Source: Asparagopsis taxiformis (taxonomy: Eukaryota; Rhodophyta; Florideophyceae; Bonnemaisoniales; Bonnemaisoniaceae). Taken from it: a stretch of DNA of 46,682 nt. The notes beneath the pieces are model-generated. The model searched no databases. It worked only from the letters and a program-made list of their open reading frames with translations, and was not told the origin of the DNA. The position numbers and the translations under genes are program-made. Location: NCBI GenBank assembly GCA_030407315.1, contig JALQPE010002281.1, forward strand, positions 1 to 46,682, given 5' to 3'. Positions 1 through 12,178 of the stretch are shown piece after piece (position 1 is the stretch's first letter; every line of letters starts with the position of its first letter).

Positions 1-430
1 TAGGACAGTACTTTGTGCTGCCTGGGCAACCGTAGACAGTTACTTCACTGTCCTGGCAGCACCTGTAGACAGTACTTTGTGCTGCCCTGGGCAGTACCTG
101 TAGACAGTACTTTGTGCTGCCCTGGGCAGCACCTGTAGACAGTACTTTGTGCTGCCCTGGGCAGCACCTGTAGACAGTACTTTGTGCTGCCTGGGCAGCA
201 CCTGTAGACATATTTCGTGCTGCCCTGGGCAGCACCTGGAGACAGTATTTCGTGCTGCCCTGGGCAGCACCTGTAGACAGTATTTTGTGCTGCCCTGGGC
301 AGCACCTGGAGACAGTATTTCGTGCTGCCCTGGGCAGCACCTGGAGACAGTATTTCGTGCTGCCCTGGGCAGCACCTGGAGACAGTATTTCGTGCTGCCC
401 TGGGCAGCACCTGGAGACAGTAAAAGTAGT
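1..430. repeat. 35-bp palindromic tandem repeat, copy A
   Basis: About twelve head-to-tail copies of a 35-bp unit, cut by the window edge. Each unit carries the 19-bp odd palindrome GTGCTGCCCTGGGCAGCAC (9-bp arms around one central T) joined by a linker containing AGACAGTAYTT. Apparent ORFs on both strands here are only translations of the repeat. The same array occurs at 27585-27995. Confidence 0.93.
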
Positions 431-2110
431 GTCCTGATATAGTAAAATTCGGTGTCTGGAGTGGTGGATGAGATGGAGCGTCACGCTGTCGTGGGCATCT
501 TTCTGGGGTAGAGGAAGGCAGTTCTAGCGCTATGAGGATGGGGCATGGACGGTATTCATATGGGAATGGACAGAATAGTACGGCTAGGAATTTTTATTTC
601 GTAGTGACTATGAGCTAGCGAGAGGTATACGCGGTAGGATAGGTAGCAATCTAAGAGGGTGCGATATGGGAAGCTTCACTCTGGATTTGTTTATTTGCGC
701 AGGCTACATTGAGAATAAACAATCCCTATGTTAAAAATGCTACTACAACTAACACTATTCCGACGAGTAAAACTAAAACTACTAGAAAAGTCTAGAAATC
801 TATCAACTGATTGAGCTGCATGAATAAGCTAGGAAATGAAGAGAAGAAGAAAAAATGATGTAGAAAGGAAACAAGTTAGTGACGTTGAATTGGAGAGGAA
901 ATTGATGGTGATTAGGAGACTAACGTACCTTAACAAATACCATTGCATCCCAAATGAGATATGTACCACAGGCAGAAAAGAAAATAGTGGAGAAGTGGTA
1001 AGAGAGAAAGATAAATGAAAGTAGAATTGGAACACTCACCGACTGGAAACCTGAGAAAGAGAAAACGAATAGAAAACTGGGTTAGTGGCGTGAGTTGTGG
1101 AAACGTACCATCATGGTTCATATCCGTCGGAGACAAAGCAACAACTTGCCTTGGGAGCCGTATTGATGATCTAAAACTTACGCTTTGGAAGCAGTTTAGA
1201 TGATCTATACGGCTTCCACGGCCAGGGTTGTTGCTTTGCTTCCGACGGATATGAAGATGGAAACAGGGATCTCCAGAATCTGTTGTTTAAGTAGCACTCT
1301 GCGGGCGGAAATGACGTGTACTCTAACAATAGAGGGATGAATTTGAAACGGAGCGGTGCGATGGGAGGCCCAGAAAAACGATACCTAGGGTGCGAATTAC
1401 GCTTTGAAGCACATGACCTGCAGAACAGGCGCAAAATTATTGTATCTTCTACCGCCTTCTCTAGTCTATAATGACGTCATCACTACAGAAATATAGGAAA
1501 AACACTAGCATATCGGGCCTACTGGAAAGGGGGAGGCGAGGAGTAGGAAAAATGGCGCACTTTCCTGGACGAGGAGTCCGCGCTTCCAGTGATGATTTGG
1601 ACGGTATATATCGATGACGTCATTGCATGCTCTGAGCACACTTGGCAGGCAGTCAAAGCGGGCCACGTGGATGTGGGCGGCTAGGAAACAGGAGTGTGGG
1701 AGAAATTTTATAATTTTCATGTTGCAAGCGAGCAGTGAATCTGCATTGCAATATATAAATTTATGCTAATTTAAGATATCACACCGAGTACGATTCAACG
1801 AGAGATTGTGCTTTCAACTTGTAAATAGGGCCGAAAATGGTAGAGTATACGAGTAGGAAGTACGTGTATGAGAAAATCAGATTCAGTATTAGTGCCTAGA
1901 GCATCACTGCGAAATAAACGGCCGTTTTCCGGAAATGGATACATCTTGCTGGGTTTGTGGTTAGGGGATGCGATACAAGATAGCAAAACGATGTTGAGTC
2001 CGGATGAAATAGCAATCAATGTGCATAAAGCAATGAGCATAGGGCAAAGCATTGTGGTGAACCAGTTCATTGGATCGAATGAAAGCCTGGAAAGGTTTCG
2101 TAACGGTTAA
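431..2110. repeat. 1.7-kb dispersed block, left flank of element copy A
   Basis: This stretch recurs in the same orientation at 27996-29700 with only scattered substitutions and small indels. Short ORFs exist but their frames are not kept between copies, so I see no gene. It holds a foldback sequence (1119-1253) and two TGACGTCA octamers (1472-1479 and 1615-1622). Both copies run up to a ParB/2OG-family gene. In copy A a further 5.4 kb intervenes; in copy B the gene remnant follows directly at about 29700. Confidence 0.88.
1119..1253. repeat. Imperfect inverted repeat (foldback, about 60-bp arms)
   Basis: The left arm begins CATATCCGTCGG and the right arm ends CCGACGGATATG, with matching inner segments (ACAAAGCAACAAC against GTTGTTGCTTTG, and AGCCGTAT against ATACGGCT). 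The arms are about 60 bp around a short loop. The copy at 28701-28837 keeps the same structure. It could be a small MITE-like insertion older than the duplication. Confidence 0.8.
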
Positions 2111-2212
2111 AAGTAGTAGTACTGTATTGAGATAGTAGTCATGTCATAGAAGTTTAGAGTTGTATTCTATGCCACAAAACTGAGCGAAGAAGAAAAGAAC
2201 AAAAACATCAAG

Positions 2213-5200
2213 ATGGCTCCGAGACGGACTCCTATTCGAAAGAAAACCACAAGTCGTAGGACAAAGGCGAGATTCGATTCACTCAATGTGGCCAGTCCCA
2301 GTAAACAGCTTCCTGGGAAACTGCAGGGAGAAATCCGCAGCAGTGATGCAGCCTGCATGAACAAAGAAATCCCGAGAGGTAATGAGCTACGACGTGAGTG
2401 TACCACAGATGACCTTGGAGTCCCCAATCCCTATGGGTGACACAATAGAAGGTTGTATTGATGTGTACAGCAACAACGATGAAGCTGGAAGTGACATCTA
2501 CGTAGCATCGAGCACGCTAATGGAATCGGAAGAAGCAACCGGACGAGGTTCTGATTCCATTTCAACTGGAGGCCCGATAGACCGAAATGCTGGGGATGAA
2601 GCATGTGGTGATTTCAAGGCATTACTACAATGGCCTGCGATGTATGGGGCTCTTCAGCTGAGTGGAACTCAAAGAATGACAAGAGCCCACTATGAAGGTA
2701 CCCTGTTCGGAATGAATTTCCGCAGAGATCCAAGTGAGCACGTCCCGTCGGACTCTGTGATGCGACAGAAGATACTACCATTCTTGAGGAAACACTGCTA
2801 TGCAAAGAGCTGTGACATCGAGTTTCCGATAGACCTTCGAAAGAGCGGAGCAAGAGCTGCACAGCATCGAGGTGCAGTAGGAACCCGTGGAACAACAGAT
2901 GACAGAGACAATTGTGGAGGAATGGCGAAAGTTCGTATTGTACTCCCAAGCACATGGGCTCTGAAAGATGTCCAGACTCGACCAATCTTTAAAAGCATTC
3001 CGCAGTGATGCGAACAATCGAAGCTCGGAAGGAGAAAAATCAACCGCAGAGTGCAGCATTGAAGATTCGTTCATTGCAAAGTGCAGGAGGGGGTTTTGAG
3101 CGACCCATTCGTTCGCACAGCAGTTGTTCCCATTGACAGCGATGGGAAAAAGGGTTTGAAGCACATTTATGTACCTGATGGAACAGCAATTCGAATCCGA
3201 TGTCATCCAGGAGCTCGTCAGGTTGCCGTCATCGAAAGAGCAAAAGGGTTCAGGAAGAATGACAGAGATGGTGGGAAACCGAAGAGGAGAAGAGTGGCGG
3301 TTACGTCGTTGTGGGAACTTCATGCTAGGACCATAGTTACCTATGAGGCTCGACACGACGGTGAGCATGATGTGCATGTCGAAAAATATCTGCAGCCGCG
3401 AATGTCACATCTATTGGAATGGGAGAGGCAGCATGCTCTGCGAGCGATATCGCAATGTGTAATCGGAGCAGGAGCCAAGGAAAAGGAACACGAGCTGGGG
3501 ACGTGATAACCGTTCTATTACCAATTGGAATGGAAGAGGGTGATATTGTTCCACACGTCGTATTGGTGAACAGGTATTTGAAAGAGCAGGTCGGAGAAGC
3601 ATCCACCATGTTACTTTGCTTTTCACCGGGCGCGAGCTTTGCTGAAGCCAGAAACCCGCCCGATAGACTAGGAAGCCCCAACTATGAAGAAATTCGTGTT
3701 TCAGGGGTGTTCTCGGATGGTTTCGGAGACCACAGGTCGCAATGGCACCCAGCGTCTCCGCGAGAAGATGCACCATGTTGGGGAAAGCTGGAGGATGGTC
3801 GAAACTACTTTGTTTACCGATTTCTCCTTTACACGGATGACTTTGAACCATTCACAAGCAGGAAGGGAAGTTTTGGTGGATGCTATATGTTACCTCTCAA
3901 TCTACCGCCTCGGAAAAGGGGAAGCTACCAAGCGGTTCGAGTGATTGGTTTGCCACCTCCGGGAGTGTCCCACAAATTGTGTATTGCGATATATCGTTCA
4001 AGATATAGTGCGAGGAAGCACAGAGGGTTTCCCAACGAAAAATGCAGAGGGAGAAGATATTGTGGTATTTCTAGACCCAGTGGGGAGCATTGGAGACTAT
4101 CCTGCAGTTTCACCTACTGGATGTTCTTGGACACACATCAAACTCTCCGTGCCACATCTGCAGTTTCCGCAAATATGACCTGAGCAGTACTGGTGGCACG
4201 AAGAATGCATACACTTCGGTAGTGAACGGGCAAACATCGACGCATGCCAGGAGCAAGTATCGGAATGCATCGACACGTAAGGATGCCACAGAAACCCAGC
4301 TTCGCACTCTCGGACTGGCTGCAGAAGAAGGGGAAGATTTACCATTTCATGTCCTGAGCACTTCCTTGGAAGCAGTGCAGGAAGAAGTACCGAAGACGGA
4401 AAACGGAGTTTCAGTTGTCCCAGCAATTTTTGACCCGTACCGTTCCGCAGTGATAGCACCTGACCATCTATTGTCTGGACTGGCACAAGATGTACTGAAC
4501 GCTTGTATTTCAGCTGCCAGCCCACGAATTCGAGAGGTAGCTGAATTGCAAATTCTGGGCGCTCTGAAGAAGTTCAGGATGGGAAGGCAGAACCGTTATT
4601 TGGAACCAACAATCTGCTTTCCATGAACATGAGTGACATATTCAGTGTGCTTCTGATAGCACCTATGGCATTCGAAAACGCAGCTCGAATGATGGATGGG
4701 AAAGGGGAAGGTCATCGTGAAAAATTTGATGGGGCCGTCAAAACTAGTAGTGATGTTTCAGAAGCTGGTTTCGTGTATTAGTTTCATGCCCGTATGGTGG
4801 AAGACGGTCCCCATGAAGTAGAGACGGCTGACGGAGAAGGTGGCAGGAATGAATACATTCTGGGAAGAACTGTAGACTACGTGGAGACGTTGAATGAGTA
4901 TTGTCGGAAAGTGAAGGGAGCAGGAGCACATTTGGACAAGCCTAATGTTCATCGTCTTGTCGAGTTTTGTGTTCATACGCTTCCTGCCTACGCTCTGTGA
5001 AGCACGTGCAGGAGCTTATATTCGAACGGATGCATCAGCCGCTGAAGAAAGGTGTGAGAATGTCCAATCACCAAAGCGAACAGCTTTCAGCGCTGGAATT
5101 AGTTCTTGCGGATGACTGGCAGACGAGAGTGGCCATTGTTTTGCGCGAAATCGGCATGGAGCCACAACATTGGTCCTCGTCCGAATGCTCTCAAATGGTC

Positions 5201-6010
5201 AACGTTCTTTCACAGGAGCTAGGGAGAGAAATAGATGTGGAAGACGAGGTAGTGAAAAACTGCTTCCAGGAACCGGTTCTCCAGCTTCTCTCCCAGCGTC
5301 GAGGAAAGATATTGTCGGCGGATGGTGAAATTGTGACGTGGAGAGGGCATGGAGGTATATCTATTGACGAGGTCAAGGAGTACATGAATGGAAAATGTGA
5401 TATGGCAGAGGGTGCTGTAGGTGTTTTCAAACGGTTCTTTACCGAAAGGTACGGAAGCGGAACAAGCGGGTGTGGAAAGTATGCCGAATGGGTGAGAAGA
5501 GTTTCTAGAAGCACTACGAGACAGAGTGGGGAAGGAAAACAGTGCAGAGGTCTGGCTCTCTAGAATCAGGAGCTATCATCCATGCTGTTTGCCCTGAACA
5601 GATGAATGTGAGGATGGTGCAACTTCACAAGCGATTCTGTACCCGGCGTCTCGTCTCACATCAGAGATAATGCGGGGAAGAATTAATTATGAACCGCGGT
5701 TTTTTATTGTTCTAGCGTTCTTTATCCTGAGGAACGAGAGTGCGAGAGATGAGCAAGGTACAGCTTATGGAGTTTGCCTGGGTTTGCAAAAACTGATGAA
5801 GGAGTGTTCAAGGTCGAAGAGAGGCGACGAACAGTAATTGTGGAGATGAGTGAGGGAGTCACTGAGGTGTTTGGTATGCACTATTGCAATGGGAGTGTAT
5901 GCGAATATGATGAGAACATGAGGGAGGTAAGGCACGGACCCGGACTGCTGGAGGGTGGAGAGATATATGCACTATGTAGGCGAGACGGATTTCCACCGAG
6001 GGCTGCATGA
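2213..6010 (+). pseudogene. Tnp2/Plavaka-like (CACTA-type) transposase, frameshifted
   Basis: This is a decayed transposase read through at least six frame changes. The N-terminus (2213-2440) is basic. The core shows the order expected of Tnp2/Plavaka transposases: a YTDDFEPF segment (about 3828-3851), then GGCYMLPLNLPPRKRG, then LPPPGVSH, then GDYPA (about 4092-4106), then SPCHICSFRK, a CxxC pair (about 4144-4173, in another frame). A distal conserved region, KPNVHRLVEF followed by HTLPAYG and ELIFERMHQPLKK, spans about 4938-5050. The last recognisable piece is 5774-6010, followed by AATAAA at 6023. Breaks include a TGA at 3006-3008, a TAG near 4780 and frame changes near 2390, 3490, 4140, 4610 and 4970. 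The assignment rests on motif order from memory, not on a search. The piece is absent from the corresponding place in element copy B, so it may be part of an insertion. Confidence 0.68.
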
Positions 6011-6124
6011 TTTTTAGGGAAGAATAAATGAATAACCAGATGCATCACATATGAATTGTACACTCTAGGGCGTGGTGGATTGGTGCAAAGTAGTGGGGAG
6101 AGGATCTGAGAGGATGGAGGGAGG

Positions 6125-6670
6125 TATGCTTACAGCAAAGTCATCGTTACGATGACTTTGCTGTAAGAAAACGTTTCCATTACAGTGGCCAAGAATGTTT
6201 TACCGGGTAAAAAAATCGTGGCAGCTGTAATGATTTGCTTTCTTACAGCAAAGTCATCGTAACGATGACTTTGCTGTAAGGAACCGTTTCCTTGCAGTGG
6301 CCGAAGAATTTTTTACCGGGTAAAAAATCAGCAAGAAATTTTACCGGGTAAAAAAATTGTGGCCGCTGTAATGATTTGCTTTCTTACAGCAAAGTCATCG
6401 TTACGATGACTTTGCTGTAAGAAAACGTTTCATTACAGCGGCCACAATTTTTTACCCGGTAAAGAAATCATGGCTACTGTAATGTTTTCTTTTCTTACAG
6501 CAAAGTCATCGTAACGATGACTTTGCTGTAAGAAAACGTTTCATTACAGCGGCCACAATTTTTTTACCCGGTAAAGAAATCATGGCTGCTGTAATGTTTT
6601 CTTTTCTTACAGCAAAGTCATCGTAACGATGACTTTGCTGTAAGAAAACGTTTCATTACAGCAAATTCAT
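6125..6670. repeat. Palindrome array 1 (five P1 copies alternating with P2)
   Basis: P1 is a 39-bp perfect odd palindrome: left arm CTTACAGCAAAGTCATCGT, one central base (T or A), and its reverse complement. Copies start at 6129, 6242, 6383, 6494 and 6606. Between them lies P2, a longer imperfect palindrome bounded by CATTACAG and CTGTAATG and centred on TTTACCCGGTAAA or its complement (for example about 6431-6484). The central bases read T, A, T, A, A. The array ends in a partial P1. Confidence 0.95.
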
Positions 6671-7343
6671 CGATAGTTAAGGTTAAGTAACCAACTTTAG
6701 GATGTCCAGAGGACCTGCTCGTTGTAAGGAATAAGGAATATTGATCAACTGACGAAGAGGAAGCATTTTGAATCGACTAGGGTAGGAACGCAATGAGATT
6801 TGGTATGCAAGAAAACTGAATCGCAGTAGTGAATAGGTAGTTGAAATGAATTCATATTGATGTTCTTTGGTGTATTGTCCATTGGAGCACATTGAAAACC
6901 ATTTATATGATCACCGTTTAAATAGTCTATGAATCCTTTGCAGCCGAGTACGCCAATAGGAAGAAATTCAAGCAGTGGCCTGCACGGGAACCGTTCATTT
7001 GTGAGTAGCAAAAGTTAGTGTAGAAATGAATTTTTCAGACTTGTAGGAGAGGTGGATCGTAGTAAATGTATAAAACTCACGTAGAATCGATTGATAGGAA
7101 TCAATGGTACGGAAGAAGAAGCGAGGTGGAGAGTGTGGATGAAATAGGTTGTTGGAATATGAATGATAATTGACGTGGTGAGGTAAACGGGTTCGATTGC
7201 ATTATATGCGCTAGAGGTACATACTATTAGGTGTAGATTGATGGAAAGGGCTAAACGCTTTGTGGAGGTATCAGGATCAGGTAGAGTCAGAGGTGCTGAG
7301 CGGGTGCAGCGTAAGGTTCATCAGGACTGAACGTAGGTAGGGA
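6671..7343. other. Region with no recognisable gene
   Basis: AT-rich sequence with only short overlapping ORFs. The longest (6745-7011, minus) has no motif I recognise. The stretch is missing from the equivalent place in copy B. It may be the 5' region of the following ParB/2OG gene. Confidence 0.5.
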
Positions 7344-10300
7344 ATGTCTTGTCCGGACAGTATAAGAGAGGAAGCTGAGAGACGGGAAGCGCACTCGGAG
7401 GTACCACAATTGTGGATTTCATCGTCTACACAACATTTGAACAGAGAACCGATTGAACGAACTGAGATTGCAGGGATTACAATGGGAGACAATAGTATCA
7501 TGAATACTACAGCGGAGAAGAGCAATTCTCCTTCTGCTGAAGAGAAAAGCATCACTATTGCTCAGTACAGCTCTTCTAAAGTGCAAGTTGATCCTCGCAA
7601 AGTGAAATTTCCGACAGTGACCTCCCGTTTGGTGCGACCGGGTCGTGTAAACGAACTGGCCAGCATTTTCATGGATAGAGGTTTCTCTACCACTGGAACT
7701 ATGATTACAGTCTGCAAAATGGAAGATAACGAAGGAGACGAGTTTTACTGCATCGATGGCTCTCATCGCATAGCTGCTCTGCAACTATGCCTGGAGAAGT
7801 ACTCAGGAAAGAACAGGGATTCCTTGGAATTGGTTTGGGTACAACAGTTGATTGCGCCGAACGGGCGTCTAATTTTCGATGCGCTGGAGGTTCTGAAACT
7901 GTCTCTCGAAGCCAATATACAAACTCACGATGTCGCTTCTGTGAGCATTGCCGACAATGTGTGTGCGGTCATAGAGTTTTCTCAGGTTTTCCAACCAGAT
8001 GGATCTTCCTGTTGTCCGGCTTATTCCTATTCTGAAAGAAGTGAGCTATATTCTGCCGTCCGACAGGAACCGTTCGGAGAACTCGTATAGGCAGTACATC
8101 AACATTGCGAAGGGGTTCAATCGCACAGACAGCGTTGCTTTCGTGTACTGGAGCTCTATCCCTAGCGTTTACAATGCTTTGGATAGGAACAGAGAAATCG
8201 AGGATGCAAGAACCGAGGGAAGAGATCCGGACTTTTCTCGAATTGACTCTGCCGATATGTACGGGTGCGTGCTCGATCTTGTCAATAACGCAATATTCCG
8301 CAATGGCACGGACGGACGCGGGACGCGCGATAAGGAGTGGTTCCAGTGGTTTGTGCTCGAGATGACAGCGTCGTGGACAAGGATGAGGAGGAAGAGAGGA
8401 CTTGTCAGAAATATCGGAAGCGGAAGTCCGTTCACGATGCGCACTTGGCTACTGGCTCTGTTGGCCATCTATGATATGGCAGAGGTCGTCCGCAAGTGGT
8501 TGAACTCTGCAACGATGGAGGAATTCGTGCGAACGGATTTGGCAGCAGAAAACGCGAAGGAGGTCGGGGATAATGATCATCGCATTGGAGAGCGCATTGT
8601 ATTCGTCCTTGTCGACTTTCATGACGACGTGGTAGACAGTAGCAGTCTGAGAACCAAGAACGGGATGTTTACAAACAGTTTTTACGACAAACTGGAATAT
8701 GCTACCGGGACAAAGGCAATGCAGGAGACGAAAGCGGAGGAGGAGAGGGAACGGAATCGCATGACCCCCGGAGAAATAGAAAAAGCACTTGTTGATGGCG
8801 CCAAAGCAGAAGACGAAGAAGCACCTACTGCCGCAGAACAGGGAAATAATTCTACAGAGAAGGAAACTGTGGAAACTTCTGGTCCTGTTCAAGCAGAAGA
8901 AGGAGTATCTGCCGAAGCCCAAGCAGAGCAGGAAGTTTCTGCTGTTGTGGAGGAAGAACAGGAAATTACTCCAAATGTGGTGGCTGAAGAAGTGATTCCT
9001 GCTGTCGCGACGAAAGCAATAGAAGAGGCACCTCTGAGCACCCCGAAAGAAGCAGAAGACCGTCCTGCCGCAGCAAAAGAGGGAGGACAGGAACGTCCTG
9101 CCACGCGTCTTGCAGCAGCTGAGAAGAGGGAAGCAGAACGTCTTGCTGTTCTCCAAAAAGAACAGGAACGTCTTTCAGCTTCAAGGGCAGAGCGGGAAAG
9201 TCGTGCCAGGGATAATTCGCCGGGAAGGATTGTCAGAGAAGATCTTCCTCAGGGAAGGAAACAAAGCGGCGATACGCAAAGTCTGGATATCAACTTGGAC
9301 AATAGTGGTCGCATGGACATAGACACGCCTGGACAACAAGCTGGAGATGCGCAGAACCGCTCTGTGATATTGAAACTTCGAATCAGGACACCAGAAACTT
9401 ACAGCACTAGCCCGGCCGAAGTGGACAAGGAGAATTCGGGAAGAAGCAGGAGTTCTGGTGGAAGCGGCGATGAAAACGAGTCCAGGTTGGATAAGAAGCG
9501 AAGAAGGGAAGATACTAGCGCGAAGTTTTCTGAGCCCAATACGCCGGATGACAACATTGAGATTGGGCCTCCCCGGGAAAAGAAGAGTAGAGTCAATGCA
9601 AGAAAACGAACGACTGGAGAAGAAGCACCACTCTTCACTGACGAGCAAGAAAACTCCCTTCCAGACCGCACATTCGCAGAGGACATACCTGAGAAGCTGC
9701 CTTTATGCGTTCCTTCCAACTCGAGAATGAAGTATTATATCACAGAAGAAGACATTGATACAATCCGGACGGAGATAATGGAAGCAGCTGCAGGCTACTC
9801 TACTTTGGTATGTCCCCTCGGTTCTTGTGAAAGCCAACAATACTTCAGCTACCAGAGAAGAATGATCGACGAGCTTGGTTACGTGGTGTTGCAAGACATT
9901 TTCTCTTCTACTACAGTGGGAGCAGCTACGCACGAGTTATTCACACAGATGGCCAGCACATTCCAAGGTACTACAAGTGGCTCAAGTGCAAGTCAGAAGA
10001 ACCCGTGGAAACCACTTCGACCGAAAGACAGCACTGGTGTATTCAAGACGGACCGGAAAAGCATCTGCGATGACCTTGAGCAAGAAAGCGCGCGGCAGTA
10101 CAGGAACAAGCTGATTCTGGAGCTAGGTAAGGCGATTTGTGCGGAGAACCTGAAGCTCGGGTTTGGAAGAGAAGAAGCGGTGGTCTTTCCAGAAACGGGT
10201 CTTCGTCTGATTTTGACCGCAGAAGGTAGTCAGGAGCAACTTATGCATACCGATGTTCCCGTCCGTGAGGGAACTGGAACTGGTCCTCTCAACTCGCCAT

Positions 10301-10605
10301 CATATTTCATGATGGCTGCTGGTGCGGATGGGTTCATCATTCGTATCGCCAAGTTCAGCCATGTGTGCCTAAGTCATCCAGCGAAAGACAAGTACCGCGT
10401 GCCAGTGACGAACGTGCGCATCCCACCGTATTCCCTGCTTGTATGCCGAACGGACGTGTATCACGGAGGAATGGGATTCGCGGAGGGTCGTTCTTCGGTG
10501 AGGTACCAGCATCCTATCCGGTCCCATCTATCACTGCGAACTTCCAGGGAGAAGTTGCTACAGCCTCCCTTCAATGTCAACTACTGGGAGCGTTTAGATA
10601 TCTGA
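7344..10605 (+). CDS. ParB-like domain / 2OG-Fe(II) oxygenase-like protein (gene 1), one +1 frame break
   Basis: Two overlapping frames make one protein of about 1086 aa. Frame 3 (7344-8090) carries a ParB/Srx-like N-terminal domain: RLVRPGRVNEL near residue 95, then YCIDGSHRIAAL with the ParB-type G-x-H-R motif at residues 139-142, then a helical segment with HDVASVSIADNV. Frame 1 (7999-10605) continues after a +1 shift near 7990-8010. It holds a helical region, a long Glu/Ala-rich linker with a KKRRRED basic patch, and a C-terminal domain starting at SRMKYYI (9724). That domain has HTD (10246-10254), a distal His (10462) in DVYHGGMGF and an Arg (10519) in PIRSHLSL, the H-x-D...H...R spacing of double-stranded beta-helix dioxygenases. 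Paralogues lie at 12179-15823 and 29700-31062. The first ATG is uncertain (7344 or 7482). The break may be a sequencing error or real decay. The substrate is unknown; DNA or chromatin is an inference from the domains and neighbours. Confidence 0.68.
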
Positions 10606-10855
10606 TGAAATTAGTTCTTAATAGCATTCTATGGCAGGCATCAAGGCCGCCTTCAAGTAAACGATGAAAGTTAGGCTAGTACATGACGTTTGCGTATGTA
10701 GACGGGTCGAGAGATATACAATACTCAATTTAATATGAGAAGGGGAGGAAACTATGGTGGGCACTACTAGAATAGAACAAGGTAATATCGCAGTCGTCTT
10801 TGGTTACAACATTGAGGTGAGGAAGGCTTACAGATGATGCAGTTTCGCTGGGGTG
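10606..10855. other. 3' flank of gene 1, conserved in element copy B
   Basis: No gene. From about 10706 (GAGATATACAATACT) the sequence matches 31062 onward in copy B, up to the palindrome array. In copy B this flank is joined directly to the linker part of the gene. Confidence 0.6.
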
Positions 10856-11115
10856 CTGACAGCAAAGTCATCGTTACGATGACTTTGCTGTAATGATTTG
10901 ATTTCTTACAGCAAAGTCATCGTAACGATGACTTTGCTGTAAGAAATCAAATCATTACAGCGGCCACAATTTTTTACCGGGTAAAAATTCTTGCTGATTT
11001 TTTTACCCGGTAAAATTTTCTCACCACTGTAATCAAACCTTTCCTTACAGCAAAGTCATCGTAACGATGACTTTGCTGTAAGCATCCCGGGTAAACGGCT
11101 TCGGCTGTAAGCGGT
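10856..11115. repeat. Palindrome array 2 (three P1 copies)
   Basis: P1 copies start at 10856 (first bases altered to CTGACAG), 10905 and 11044, with central bases T, A, A. P2-type sequence with two TACCSGGTA cores lies between the second and third. The array closes with AAACGGCTTCGGCTGTAAGC, the reverse complement of the sequence that opens array 4 at about 16298. Confidence 0.93.
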
Positions 11116-11650
11116 TGGGAGTTTCGTCCGTCTCCCACCCTGGGAAGGGTGAGAAGGGAAGTGTGGAGCCGGGAACATCGTACAACGATGGTTTGGACGA
11201 CTGTTGACGGCTCTGGGGAGCACTCTGCGTCGTGCAAGCCTGGTTTGCGCTGGCTGCACTACCTGGTATTGAACGGTTCTGTGCGCAAAGTTTACTCATG
11301 AAGGAGTTAGGGTGTTGTGTACCACACCAACCATAGTTACTAACATTTGCAGTGTACTCTAGTGATGTAATTATTATTCTAGTTTCTAGCTATACAATGA
11401 TATTAAGTAAGTCAGATGTGCACAGAGCATGGTCTAAGCCTAGCACGGTAGAGAAAGATGGAAGAAAGATTGAAGGGTAGGCATGCAGAGGTATGAAGGC
11501 AGCAGTATGTGTAGACTATGGCAGTGGTAAGAAAATATTTCATGCACCAAAGGTGGGTAGAGTGACATTAGAGAGGTGGTGTGTAGGGGGAAGGTAGGTG
11601 GAGATGATGAAGGAGGACAACAGAAACGAGAGCGAGGGTTGAGACCAACG
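11116..11650 (+). repeat. Spacer repeat of the array module, forward copy
   Basis: No gene. It starts GGGAGTTTCGTCCGTCTCCC and includes GTTGACGGCTCTGGGGAGCA, and it ends GAGCGAGGGTTGAGACCAAC. Homologous spacers lie at 31646-32352 and 32568-33262 in the same orientation, and at 16646-17171 in reverse orientation, each next to palindrome arrays. Confidence 0.8.
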
Positions 11651-11972
11651 GCTTACAGATGGAGCAGTTTACCAGGGATGCTTACAGCAAAGTCATCGTT
11701 ACGATGACTTTGCTGTAAGGAAAGGTTTCATTACAGTGGCCATGATTTCTTTACCCGGTAAAAAAATTCCTGGCCGCTGTAATGAAAACGTTTTCTTACA
11801 GCAAAGTCATCGTAACGATGACTTTGCTGTCAGGAAACAAAACATTACAGTGGCCATGATTTCTTTACCCGGTAAAAAATTCCTGGCCTCTGTAATGAAA
11901 CGTTTCCTTACAGCAAAGTCATCGTAACGATGGCTTTGCTGTAAGGATCCTTGGTAAACTGCCTGAGCTGTA
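11650..11972. repeat. Palindrome array 3 (three P1 copies)
   Basis: P1 copies start at 11681, 11795 and 11907 (central bases T, A, A; the last has one arm mismatch, TGGCTTTG). The outer flanks, GGCTTACAGATGGAGCAGTT on the left and AAACTGCCTGAGCTGTAATT on the right, are themselves roughly inverted, so the whole array can fold back. Confidence 0.93.
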
Positions 11973-12178
11973 ATTGTCGTACAACGAAAAGTGATGTGGA
12001 AGGTTCGGATTGGTCAACCGCTGAATATCATTACCAGGGTGTATACTAATAGGAATATGTCAGATCTCTAAGTTTCGCCTATCTTACTCAGCTTACGCAG
12101 CAAAACAGCTTGTCGTTCAGATCTTCTTCTCTCTTTCTCAATCTTTCACTCTTCGTTTGTCAATCACTCACCAAAGCA

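Noticed and set aside
40..442. Overlapping ORFs of 60-135 codons on both strands in the 35-bp array (also at 27618-28060)
   Set aside because: They are translations of the tandem repeat in all frames; the unit length and stop-free composition produce them, and there is no start context or homology.
1795..2070. Minus-strand ORF in the 1.7-kb block as a small gene
   Set aside because: The equivalent copy-B region (29376-29756) does not keep the frame or the protein sequence.
6125..6670. Palindrome arrays as CRISPR arrays
   Set aside because: Spacers are not unique; the intervals are themselves a conserved second palindrome (P2), there are no cas genes and the genome is eukaryotic.
7980..8090. 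Introns instead of frame breaks in genes 1 and 2
   Set aside because: The two frames overlap and alignment between paralogues leaves only a one-base offset, so there is no room for an intron.
8449..9156. 235-codon minus-strand ORF opposite gene 1 and similar antisense ORFs in genes 2 and the methyltransferase-SET gene
   Set aside because: They are shadows of the coding strand with no homologue conserved between paralogues.
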